Shown: positions 1 through 7,766 of the stretch, in pieces
Layout: each line of letters opens with the position of its first letter
Position numbering within the stretch: the first letter of the stretch is position 1
Notes under the pieces: generated by a model
What the model was told of the DNA's origin: nothing
The model's input: the letters and a program-made list of their open reading frames with translations, nothing else
The model's database searches: none
Assembly: GCA_039105265.1 (NCBI GenBank)
Contig: JAPFFF010000007.1
Span: 4,216,001 to 4,280,000, forward strand
From: Tritrichomonas musculus
Lineage: Eukaryota; Parabasalia; Tritrichomonadida; Tritrichomonadidae
Direction: 5' to 3'
DNA length: 64,000 bases
Translations under genes and position numbers: made by a program

Positions 1-120
1 AAAACAATCACGATAACAGATAAAGTCGATAACTATATCAAAACAAACGGTAGATCCATGATGGATGATTGGATTGCGCATGAACGAAACCTATCAAAAC
101 ATCTAGTCATTCCAAAATAA
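1..120 (+). CDS. C-terminal end of an unidentified gene (partial)
   Basis: The first frame is open from base 1 and encodes 39 residues before a TAA at 118-120. The peptide contains MMDDWIAHERNLSKHL near its end. It is too short to assign. Its position immediately upstream of Polinton genes on the same strand suggests it is part of the same element. The start lies outside the window. Confidence 0.4.
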   Translation, partial: KTITITDKVDNYIKTNGRSMMDDWIAHERNLSKHLVIPK

Positions 121-232
121 ACACGTTTTAGTGAGTTCGTTAATGATAGATCGTTATTGAAATTAATCGTTAATGGTTGATCGTTTTTGTAATTGATCGA
201 TAATGTTTAACTATTTTTGTTGTAACACAAAC

Positions 233-580
233 ATGGAAGTCAATGTCATCGAACCAATCACACACTACGTTAAAGAGTTTGATACACCAAACGATTTCGA
301 TTCATGGTACAAGTCACATCAAGAAGAGATGGATAAGCTAACCACACACAAACTCAACAAGATGTATCACATCAACGGATATCGCGTAACGAGAATCAAA
401 GGTGTATTATCACTCAAAAAAGCGCCATCGAAACCATCGAAACCAGATGATTCATCAGAAACAGAACAACGATTCATCGCAATCGAAAACGAAATATCAG
501 ACATGACTGATGACATCAAAAACATCAAATTAGCGTTACAAACCATACAAGATTACTTCAAACAACTCATACCTGAATAA
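233..580 (+). CDS. Small Polinton protein with C-terminal coiled coil
   Basis: This is a 115-residue protein of unknown function. The open frame reaches back to 203, but the ATG at 233 is preferred because the relative at 6,951-7,322 begins at the same point (MEV.VI.PI). The N-terminal 65 residues are conserved between the two copies, including the motif TTHKLNKMY.I.GYR.T.IKGVL. The last 40 residues form a likely coiled coil with spaced I/L residues. The 3' end overlaps the convergent ATPase gene by 14 bases. Three GATCGTT/GATCGAT-type repeats at roughly 29-base spacing (about 139-205) precede it and may be its promoter. It is a recurrent Polinton accessory gene; its role is not known. Confidence 0.6.
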   Translation: MEVNVIEPITHYVKEFDTPNDFDSWYKSHQEEMDKLTTHKLNKMYHINGYRVTRIKGVLSLKKAPSKPSKPDDSSETEQRFIAIENEISDMTDDIKNIKLALQTIQDYFKQLIPE

Positions 581-1415
581 ACGTTTCACCACCGTCAACA
601 ACTTGAATCACCATATACGGATGTGAATCTGGATATTCAGTCTTCAACGACATGATTTGTTCATATTTTTCATAGAAATCATCGAAACATAGATTCGACG
701 CTGATTGACTGTAAATGTATCTCAATTGTTGTTTGTTGAAACACGGAAATATCATTAACGTTGTTATCTCATTCTTGATATGCGGTTTCAGACCTTTCCA
801 TCCCTGAATTAATAGAAAGAATGTCATGTTCGTATGTCGACAACGACGTAATAGTTGTGAAAAGTATGACGTTTCATTCGAAAACAGTTTACTGTTACTG
901 ATATCATCGAACAGAACCAACGTATGCAAATACTGGTGATGGAAATCGTTAATGTGTAACGTATCGAATAGTTTATTGATATCACTCTGTGTGATGTTCA
1001 ACTGCGGATCATCTAGTTTATCTTCGAGATGGTTATTTTTGATCGAATAGTACTCGTTTTTAGCTTTAATGATCTTATCGATAGCGTTTTCCGCAGCTGA
1101 TTCACTGATAGTGATGATTGGTAAACGTGGTTCTATTAATGACTTCAACGCGATGAATGATCGATCACTTTCATTACCATCTTTGGTTACATAGACGAGT
1201 AGATGATGTGTATTCATCAATGATATTTTAATCACCTCTTCCAATGCGATAACGGTCTTACCTTGACCTTGTTTACCAACGATCACGTTAACGGAATTAT
1301 ATCGAACGTTGATCTCTGGATGAATCTTATCTATGAATGCACCACTCATGACACTCTTTTTACTAGTCAATACTTCATATACTTTATCTTTGACAATGTC
1401 GTTCAATGAACTCAT
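567..1415 (-). CDS. Polinton packaging ATPase (A32/FtsK-HerA type), lineage A
   Basis: This 282-residue P-loop ATPase is of the kind used by Polintons and related dsDNA viruses to pump DNA into capsids. The Walker A motif GKQGQGKT lies near residues 47-54, and the Walker B strand LVLFDD lies near 166-171. The middle region (LLVYVTK, then HTLVLFDDISNSKL) matches the other two ATPase genes in this window closely enough to show common descent. The ATG is at 1,413-1,415, followed by an open frame to the end. It is encoded head-to-tail with the structural-type gene upstream (44-base gap) and converges on the coiled-coil gene. Function in packaging is inferred from the family. Confidence 0.8.
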   Translation of the reverse strand: MSSLNDIVKDKVYEVLTSKKSVMSGAFIDKIHPEINVRYNSVNVIVGKQGQGKTVIALEEVIKISLMNTHHLLVYVTKDGNESDRSFIALKSLIEPRLPIITISESAAENAIDKIIKAKNEYYSIKNNHLEDKLDDPQLNITQSDINKLFDTLHINDFHHQYLHTLVLFDDISNSKLFSNETSYFSQLLRRCRHTNMTFFLLIQGWKGLKPHIKNEITTLMIFPCFNKQQLRYIYSQSASNLCFDDFYEKYEQIMSLKTEYPDSHPYMVIQVVDGGETFIQV

Positions 1416-1458
1416 TATGTTTCGATCTCATAAAAATAACTCATGAATAGACCTTCAT

Positions 1459-2565
1459 TTAGTTACCATCTAAGAAATCTGATTCATCAACATCAGGTGC
1501 ATCATTAGCATGCATCTCAGCTAATCCATCATAGAACTCTTGATTAATTGGTTCTGGTCGTCCATATCCGCTAACACCACCAAATAAAGGTGCAATATGT
1601 AACTCATTACCACCAATCGCATTTGCTGGTAGATTGAGTAATCTTTGAATACCATTTACTAGAAGATCTACAAGATTGTCATATGAATGTGTATTTACAT
1701 TATCTTTGAATCCACCTGCTAAAGTTTGCACTAATTGTTCAAGTCGTGGTTTAACTGTTTTTCGTTTACGTAATTTATCAAAATCTGTTTGAGATAATTG
1801 ATGGTTTGGATCTAATTCACGTCTGACTTGATCATTCCATGTGCTACCACAAAGTTTAGAATGTAATAGCATCTTTTGTGTTCCAGGTATATTTTGACCG
1901 GATGATTCTTCAACACGAGCGATGGCATCATCAAATGCTGGTCCAAATATATACTTCTTATACATATCATACGCTGATTGAGAACGTGGCGCTTTATGTG
2001 TAGCTGCATACCATTGCGGTAAACGTTCAGGGTGTGATTCGGTAACTCTTCCAAGATATTGTAACTGTTCTGGTCTTGTAACATCATCATATGTAAAATA
2101 TCGAACACCTTTCTGATCTCTTATGTAATCATCTCGACCATATGATTTAACAGGTTGACCATTTTCATCTAAGTGACGTAATCGTTCAGCTTTTCTAGCG
2201 GATCTTGTTGGAAATGCGTTATAGTAAACCAAATCATCAGCCCATTTAGATTTCGTTGTTGTATATCCATTAACAATCATAGGATTACCATCTTTGTTAA
2301 CGACGATTACATCTGGAATACCATCATTATTCTTATCAACCATGTTATCTAGAGTGTCTTGTCCATTTGGATCTTTCTTAAGTAATCTCCATTGTGAATT
2401 CGGATTTGAACGATTATGTTTAGCGACCAACGCGGCAGCACCTGCTGGTGACATAGCTGAAACCATTCTTTTAATATCACTTGGTTTAACACCTTTAGAT
2501 TGTAATCCCAATATTACATCAGCTAACTCTGCCATTCCATTCTTAGTTTTAGCTTTTGAAGTCAT
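1459..2565 (-). CDS. Conserved Polinton structural-type protein with D-rich loop, lineage A
   Basis: This 368-residue protein has relatives at 19,629-20,411 and, for its C-terminal part, at 5,215-5,880. The conserved centre contains DPNG.DT.DN followed by D.N.DG.PDV, which resembles a calcium-binding loop, then NGYTT and a stretch ending FPT..AR. The second half contains YDMYKKYIFGPAFDDAI, matched in the other copies. It sits next to the ATPase, in the capsid and morphogenesis block of the element, so a minor capsid or penton-type role is plausible but not shown by any motif I can name. The frame looks whole. Confidence 0.6.
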   Translation of the reverse strand: MTSKAKTKNGMAELADVILGLQSKGVKPSDIKRMVSAMSPAGAAALVAKHNRSNPNSQWRLLKKDPNGQDTLDNMVDKNNDGIPDVIVVNKDGNPMIVNGYTTTKSKWADDLVYYNAFPTRSARKAERLRHLDENGQPVKSYGRDDYIRDQKGVRYFTYDDVTRPEQLQYLGRVTESHPERLPQWYAATHKAPRSQSAYDMYKKYIFGPAFDDAIARVEESSGQNIPGTQKMLLHSKLCGSTWNDQVRRELDPNHQLSQTDFDKLRKRKTVKPRLEQLVQTLAGGFKDNVNTHSYDNLVDLLVNGIQRLLNLPANAIGGNELHIAPLFGGVSGYGRPEPINQEFYDGLAEMHANDAPDVDESDFLDGN

Positions 2566-3160
2566 TTTGTGTTTGAATAAAAAAAGATGTGATGGTTGTC
2601 ATGATTCTCCAACAAAACACATATGTTTACCCCTCGCGACACATCAACACCACCGAAACTTATCATGTATAACACTTCCAATTATCTAGGGGTCCAATTC
2701 TATTCTATGAAATCGATATCGAATCACCGCATCCGATATTCACTCATGATCACCCATTCACGGCACTCACTCACGACACATCAATCACACTCACCTTCAT
2801 CGATCATCGTTTGCGATCACCATTCACGACATCACACTCACTCATTCACACATTTTTAAACACCTTCGCGACACTCGCTCGCGACACTCATAAACGCTAT
2901 TTTTGATGGTTTTCACACATGAAACACATGATCGATAAACACTGTAAAACACCCGATAATGATCAACTTTCGCTGGTTTTGACCCATGACTGACTAGGCG
3001 GATCAAACTACTGATTTCCGAAACTGACCTATTGATTATACCCCCCTCAGAATAGGTGAGTTTGATAATATTATCTGGGGGTCCACAGCGTCTCCACATT
3101 ACTACTTGGACCGAGCTCATAAGGCACTCGATATCACTCAAAATTTGTATTTAAATTTGC
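2566..3160. other. Non-coding upstream region with degenerate short repeats
   Basis: No convincing gene is present. Between about 2,735 and 2,900 the plus strand is rich in repeated CACTCA, CGACAC and CACGACA words, unlike the AT-rich host DNA. On the minus strand this is the upstream region of the 368-residue gene, so it may be promoter DNA or a degraded terminal repeat of the element. A runs of C (about 3,042) and of G (about 3,076) face each other and could pair. The border with Polinton fragment B must lie near the right end. Confidence 0.4.
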
Positions 3161-3164
3161 ATAA

Positions 3165-3314
3165 ATGTCCAGCGCTAGTGAAATCATCATGAATATACTA
3201 TTGGGGTTGATATTGGTGACCAATGTAGTTGAACTGCTATTACTGGTATCGCTTACAGCAGAAGATGAACCACCTGAGCTGACTGATGAGCTGAGGCGCA
3301 CACTATATGCGTAA
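3165..3314 (+). CDS. Small single-pass membrane protein (49 aa)
   Basis: An ATG at 3,165 opens a 49-residue frame ending with TAA at 3,312-3,314. The peptide has one strong hydrophobic stretch (residues about 8-31, with LLGLILVTNVVELLLLVSL) and an acidic C-terminal tail (EDEPPELTDEL). It lies 19 bases upstream of the ATPase ATG on the same strand, so the two may be co-transcribed. Short membrane proteins are common in Polintons and relatives, but I do not recognise this one. Confidence 0.45.
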   Translation: MSSASEIIMNILLGLILVTNVVELLLLVSLTAEDEPPELTDELRRTLYA

Positions 3315-3333
3315 AAGCTTTATTTTTGATTAA

Positions 3334-4326
3334 ATGTTATATTACAAGCGCCTACAACCAACCCTTTTCGACTATACATCTATTGAATTATCAGACAGTT
3401 CCAGTGAGGATCCAATTGATCTTGATACATTCGATAGGTACCAGAGGCAGCAACCGGTATCCCAGAGATTCGATGTTAATGGGAGTTTCACTCCCACCCG
3501 CATCTTCGATGTAGATGCAGCTATGAGTGAGGCCTATTCCAAGAATAGGGATAAAATCACGAATGCATCCATAAGGCCAATCGCTAATGGGATCTATGCG
3601 TGGTACAATACTTTGAACATACTGGTGGCATCACAAGGCAAAGGCAAGAGCCATACAGTAATTCGCGATATCATTCAAATGAGTAGACTCAATAACGGGG
3701 GGTTCCACCTGATCGTGTATGTGAGTAAGAACGGTATTATAAATGATTCCACATTTGAATCTCAACGCGAGCTCATCAACTTGCCCATTGAGGTCGTTGC
3801 TGATAGTAATGCTGAACGGTATTTGAAGGAGCTCGATCTATGGAAGGAGTTGTATAACAAATATAGCTCGGTTGGGAAGGCTACAGTTGAAGCGTCAGCT
3901 GGAGCAGACTTGTCTGCGACCGAGTCCAAGCTGCAGCAGATGTTTGAGTTCCTCCATATCAACAAACTCGGGAAACCCAATGTACCACTCAACACCATAA
4001 TCCTGTGCGAGGACTTCATTAAGAGCAAGCTGTTGAAATCAGCATACTTCACAAACTATATCACCCAGTTGCGTCATAAGAACTCAATCGTATACATCAA
4101 TATCCAGTTCTTCAAGGGTGTGTCAACCGATTACAAAAATAACTGCACATCATTCTTCATATTCAATGGGTTCTCACGGCAGAAACTCAATTACATATAT
4201 CAACAGGTGAGCATACCTTGTGAGTTCGAGGAGTTGTGGCAAAAATATAGGACCTTATCTGGACATGATTTCATATATGTGAACACAGTTGAACATGATA
4301 TGCAAGTGGTGTACTCAAAGGTTTAG
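3334..4326 (+). CDS. Polinton packaging ATPase, lineage B
   Basis: This 330-residue ATPase is homologous to those at 567-1,415 and 5,892-6,707. The N-terminal 60 residues are extra and low in complexity (acidic and serine-rich). The Walker A motif is ASQGKGKS (residues about 99-106), so the first glycine of the usual motif is not in the standard place. A Walker B-like strand TIILCEDF follows in the second half, with acidic pair ED instead of DD. The order of conserved blocks (LIVYVSK, hydrophobic strand plus acidic pair, INIQFFKG) is the same as in the other copies. The stop overlaps the convergent gene downstream by four bases. Confidence 0.75.
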   Translation: MLYYKRLQPTLFDYTSIELSDSSSEDPIDLDTFDRYQRQQPVSQRFDVNGSFTPTRIFDVDAAMSEAYSKNRDKITNASIRPIANGIYAWYNTLNILVASQGKGKSHTVIRDIIQMSRLNNGGFHLIVYVSKNGIINDSTFESQRELINLPIEVVADSNAERYLKELDLWKELYNKYSSVGKATVEASAGADLSATESKLQQMFEFLHINKLGKPNVPLNTIILCEDFIKSKLLKSAYFTNYITQLRHKNSIVYINIQFFKGVSTDYKNNCTSFFIFNGFSRQKLNYIYQQVSIPCEFEELWQKYRTLSGHDFIYVNTVEHDMQVVYSKV

Positions 4327-4802
4327 GCAAACTCTGGGTCAGCATCCAATACCAAATCCTGATGCTTGCCGATGAATACATCAGGTTCTGCAATATCGTA
4401 TTTTTCACGTAATTTGGCGATGAGATCCTTGGTATTTATATTGGTTCTCTCAATCGAGTAGTTGTAGTAGGGGTATTCCTTGTATTCCTGCTTTTCGGTA
4501 TTCCCATTTACGAAGAACTCCTGCATGTTGGCACTCAATTTGCGTCTACTATTGGATGTCAATTTGACAAATTCGAGGCTCATCTCCTTGAGCTTATTAG
4601 GGTAGAATCTAATGGTTTCAGTATCATTCTGGAGCGATACATATAGGACCTTCGCGAGGTACAATGAGTTCTTCAAGTTGAATGGGAACTTGTCACATAA
4701 TATCGCGAAATTGCATTGTGCAAATTCATCAGGCTTTGGCGATATGGCTACTAGTGTGTTGATGTATTCGTAGACATTGAGGTGGTTTGGAGTGGCTTCC
4801 AT
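4323..4802 (-). CDS. Uncharacterised Polinton protein (159 aa)
   Basis: The 159-residue open frame starts with ATG at 4,800-4,802 and converges on the lineage B ATPase with a four-base overlap, the tight packing expected inside a Polinton. There is no signal peptide or membrane segment. The centre is rich in aromatic residues (EYPYYNYS), and the C-terminal end is acidic. I do not recognise the family; no copy is present in the other Polinton pieces here. Confidence 0.5.
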   Translation of the reverse strand: MEATPNHLNVYEYINTLVAISPKPDEFAQCNFAILCDKFPFNLKNSLYLAKVLYVSLQNDTETIRFYPNKLKEMSLEFVKLTSNSRRKLSANMQEFFVNGNTEKQEYKEYPYYNYSIERTNINTKDLIAKLREKYDIAEPDVFIGKHQDLVLDADPEFA

Positions 4803-4883
4803 TTGGGATGCGATAAAAAATCAATATTCAAATATAAAAATAGGTTTTCCCAAAATCATCTGAGTCCCCAAATATGGAATATT

Positions 4884-5200
4884 TTTGTCTGTCGTAGGTG
4901 GTCCCATAGGTGGTCCCATCGGTCTGTGTCGCCATCAGCTTGCTCCATCAGCTTGTTCCATAAGTGGTCCCATCGGTCTGTTCCATAGGTGGTCCCATAT
5001 GTTGGTCATAGGTGATACCATAAGTGGTCCCATAAGCGGCCTATTTTTGGAATTTGTATGGGCCCGAATATGGGCGTTTTATAAGCGTTTTGGGGGAGTA
5101 TGCAGTATGTGGATTTTGAATATTGACCCGAATATGGGCCATTTTTGGAATTTATGGGGCCCAAATATGGGCCATTTAAAGGCGTTTTTGGGTGGGATTT
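4884..5200. repeat. G-rich degenerate repeats at a Polinton junction
   Basis: The word GGTGGTCCCAT or close variants occurs about seven times between 4,895 and 5,035, interspersed with CATCAGCTTG and CGGTCTGT words. It is followed by two copies of GGAATTT..GGGCCC.AATATGGGC (about 5,047-5,075 and 5,143-5,175). The block is GC-rich compared with everything around it. It lies exactly between Polinton pieces B and C and may be a degraded terminal or subterminal repeat. A long frame crosses it, but it starts with TTG and its repeat-derived part is unlikely to be protein. Confidence 0.6.
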
Positions 5201-5214
5201 ATCTGACCCCGATT

Positions 5215-5880
5215 CGGAACACCCATCACTACTATGGACCTGTATATAATGATGACTATTCAGAAGTTACTAGATGGGCTCATCATGATCCAGTAATACA
5301 TAAAGCATGGAGTAAGAGAATGAATATTCATGCACCATCAAAATCATTATCACCATATCAAGCATTTGCACGTTACATTGTTGCCCCAGCATGCAAACAA
5401 GCATTTCTTGAACTCGGTGGAGGTACTGAAGAAGGTGCAAAATTTGCTCGTAAAGTTGCTGTAGAAGTAAGTCAAACTAAAGCATTTGAAGCATCACTTG
5501 CAGCAGCAATGTATGCAGCATTAGTTAAAGATCCATGTTTGTCTCAGATGCAAGATCTTAAAGAAAGACAGAATGAATTCGTTGTATTGAAACAACAATA
5601 TGAACCATATTTCAACATTGATTTCGAATCTGATAATGTTGCTGAAACCACAGAATATAAAGCATTTGAGAAATGGCTCTTTGCAAAACCAGCTGTTAAA
5701 CAAGCTGTTAGAACATATATGCATGATGTATTAACCACTTCCAAAGAAGAATATATTAATACCATTAAAGGTCAAATCATCACATATCTTAATGATCATG
5801 TTAAGGGATATAGACAAAAATATGATGAAGACTTTGCAGCAGCCAAAGAAAAAGCCAGAATAAGGTATGGATTTGAGTAA
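5215..5880 (+). pseudogene. C-terminal part of a Polinton structural-type gene, lineage C
   Basis: The encoded segment contains YQAFARYIVAPACKQAF and a helical region that lines up in order with YDMYKKYIFGPAFDDAI of the 368-residue protein at 1,459-2,565. Only the C-terminal portion of that family is present, preceded directly by the GC-rich repeat block, so the gene appears truncated. It converges on the ATPase gene with an 11-base gap. Confidence 0.5.
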
Positions 5881-5891
5881 ATATATTCTTA

Positions 5892-6707
5892 TTAGCTTAC
5901 ATTTCCATTATTGCAATCGATTACAATCTTTTGATGTTTATTCATATTTTTGTATCGTTCATACAATTCATCAAATGATAAGTTCATAGTAATCTGATGA
6001 GTAATATATCTCAACTGCTCTTTTGAATATGTCCCGAATACGAATACCGTAGAGACATTTGATTTAATGGTTGTTGATAACGATTTCCAGAACTGGACAT
6101 TCAAGAAGAATGATATATGGTTATGTCGACATGTAGTCATCAGATTATTGAAATATGATTTCTCATTTGCAAGTAATTTGTTATTAGCAATATCATCAAA
6201 TAGTATCAATGTATGCAACATTGGTTCACGAAAATCATTAACTTTCAATGCTTTGAATATCTCGATTCGTTGCTCATCAATGATTTTGTCTTCAAGGTGT
6301 TCCTTCCGGATTGTGTAATACAGTTGCTTATAATTCAACAATGCATTAACATATTCTTCAGCATTCTCTTGAGAAACATATGCTATTGGTATTTCAATGA
6401 GTTCCCTTAATGACTCAAATGTAACATCTTTCTGTTCACCTGTTTTGGATACATATATGAGAAGATGTGCAGCATTTGGAATTGACGCTATTTTAATGAT
6501 TTCTTCAATTGCTGATAACGTCTTTCCCGAACCTTGTTTGCCAACGAATATATTCACAGAATTATAGTAAATATTGATGTCTTTGTGGATCTTTCTGATC
6601 AATGCATTCGTGATCTGTTTCTTGTTCTTATTCAGACAATCTCTAACCATATCATGAACGTAATCAAAAGAGTCTGATGAATCCGAGTCAAACCTTTGTT
6701 TAAACAT
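5892..6707 (-). CDS. Polinton packaging ATPase, lineage C
   Basis: This 271-residue ATPase has Walker A GKQGSGKT at residues 56-63 and Walker B LILFDD at about 167-172. It is closest in layout to the lineage A copy: same length class, same LLIYVSK and HTLILFDDIANNKL blocks, and the same FGTYSKEQLRYI segment near the end. It starts with ATG at 6,705-6,707. As in lineage A, it converges on a plus-strand gene. Packaging of element DNA into capsids is the role known for the family. Confidence 0.8.
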   Translation of the reverse strand: MFKQRFDSDSSDSFDYVHDMVRDCLNKNKKQITNALIRKIHKDINIYYNSVNIFVGKQGSGKTLSAIEEIIKIASIPNAAHLLIYVSKTGEQKDVTFESLRELIEIPIAYVSQENAEEYVNALLNYKQLYYTIRKEHLEDKIIDEQRIEIFKALKVNDFREPMLHTLILFDDIANNKLLANEKSYFNNLMTTCRHNHISFFLNVQFWKSLSTTIKSNVSTVFVFGTYSKEQLRYITHQITMNLSFDELYERYKNMNKHQKIVIDCNNGNVS

Positions 6708-6950
6708 TTACAACCAATTAAAATGGTTCGATTTAGAGGTTAATTTCCTGCATCACCGAATTCGGAGAGGCATAGAATACCTTCAAATTTGGTTCATTTT
6801 TCCCAACAAAATAGGTGTGCGTGAAATCCCGCGGACCGAAAATCCTAATGAAAACACGAGTGGACGAAATGGTCCGGTCATCAAAAACCTTCAAAAATAC
6901 ATCATTTACTCCATCTCATCAACGTTGTACACAATTGCACATCCTTCAAT

Positions 6951-7322
6951 TCATTCATTATTGATAGCCTTAACAATCTCGTTAATGGCATTCTTAATAG
7001 CAACTATATCAGCCTTAATACTCTCAATACTTTGTGAATGTTCAGCAATTTCGTTATTGATATCTTTGATTTCTTCATGATGTATCGTTTCGTCTTGATC
7101 ATTTACCGTTTCATCTACCTGTTTCTTGACAGCTTTCTTCAAACACAACACCCCTTTGATTTTCGTTATACGATATCCCTCAATGTAATACATCTTATTA
7201 AGTTTATGAGTCGTAATCTTATCAATCTCGTCTTTATTTTTAGCATACCATAAATTGAATTCATCTGGAGTATTAAATGTTTTCAAGTATTCTTTAATAG
7301 GTCCAATCACTTTTACTTCCAT
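6951..7322 (-). CDS. Small Polinton protein with C-terminal coiled coil, lineage C
   Basis: This is a 123-residue relative of the protein at 233-580. The N-terminal region contains TTHKLNKMYYIEGYRITKIKG, shared with that copy apart from a few substitutions. The tail is a longer, acidic, heptad-like helix (residues about 75-120). ATG is at 7,320-7,322. The 243 bases between this gene and the ATPase gene downstream hold no gene I can support. Function is unknown; conservation in two lineages argues that it is a real gene. Confidence 0.6.
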   Translation of the reverse strand: MEVKVIGPIKEYLKTFNTPDEFNLWYAKNKDEIDKITTHKLNKMYYIEGYRITKIKGVLCLKKAVKKQVDETVNDQDETIHHEEIKDINNEIAEHSQSIESIKADIVAIKNAINEIVKAINNE

Positions 7323-7376
7323 TTAATGTACATTAAAATAAACAATCACATTTAATCATCAATGAACTCATTTAAG

Positions 7377-7739
7377 TCACTTCAAGATTGGAGTTAGCCT
7401 ACCTTTATTCCCACCAAGAATTGGTCTTTGAATCATTTCCACCTTATTGTTTGAATCATCATTAATCATTGAATTGAAATTTGTGAAATCTATTGGTAAA
7501 GGTTTTAATTTGGTTGGGTTTGTTTTTGGTGGATTTGGTGCAACTTTATTGAGCAAGTAATCGGCTCCATTAGCAATACTATTAACGATTCCACCAACTG
7601 TATCACCAAACATAGGCCCAACTTTTCGTGCTATTTCAATTCCCTTACGAATGTATGGAGATGCTTTCTTTATGAAATTCTTCCCTTTCACCAGCAAGTT
7701 CTTAAACCATGTCCCAAATGCCATTTTCTTTGGATTCAT
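7377..7739 (-). CDS. Amphipathic Polinton protein resembling adenoviral core/pVI-type proteins
   Basis: This is a 120-residue basic protein. The N-terminal half (FKNLLVKGKNFIKKASPYI, then RKGIEIARKVGPMFGDTVGG) forms amphipathic helices with glycine turns; the C-terminal half is proline- and asparagine-rich. It lies divergently beside the major capsid candidate with only 27 bases between the ATGs, which fits shared regulation. Small basic, membrane-active or DNA-binding capsid interior proteins of this kind are known from adenoviruses and Polintons; homology to a named family is inferred from composition and position, not from a motif. Confidence 0.55.
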   Translation of the reverse strand: MNPKKMAFGTWFKNLLVKGKNFIKKASPYIRKGIEIARKVGPMFGDTVGGIVNSIANGADYLLNKVAPNPPKTNPTKLKPLPIDFTNFNSMINDDSNNKVEMIQRPILGGNKGRLTPILK

Positions 7740-7766
7740 ATTAAAATTCTAAAAATACAACTTCAC

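Larger units (their letters stand above)
1..3160. mobile_element. Polinton/Maverick fragment A
   Basis: This is a piece of a Polinton (a self-synthesising, capsid-bearing DNA transposon) that continues beyond the left edge of the window. The visible parts are the tail of an unidentified gene, a small coiled-coil gene, a packaging-ATPase gene and a conserved structural-type gene. The base composition is clearly less AT-rich than the host intergenic DNA further right. All reading frames seen here are open, so this part looks whole. The right border is inferred, somewhere between 2,900 and 3,160, where a different Polinton lineage begins. No terminal inverted repeat or polymerase gene is visible. 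Confidence 0.75.
3165..4880. mobile_element. Polinton/Maverick fragment B
   Basis: This is a second Polinton piece, from a different lineage than A or C. It holds a tiny membrane protein gene, a packaging ATPase with a long N-terminal extension, and a convergent gene of unknown function. The codon choice is more GC-rich and the ATPase sequence is clearly divergent from its neighbours. The three frames are open. Capsid genes are absent, so only part of the element remains. The borders are inferred from the change in composition and gene content. Confidence 0.65.

Noticed and set aside
4885-5205. N-terminal extension of the structural-type frame
   Set aside because: It begins with TTG and is derived entirely from the GC-rich repeat array; protein-like sequence begins only near 5,215.
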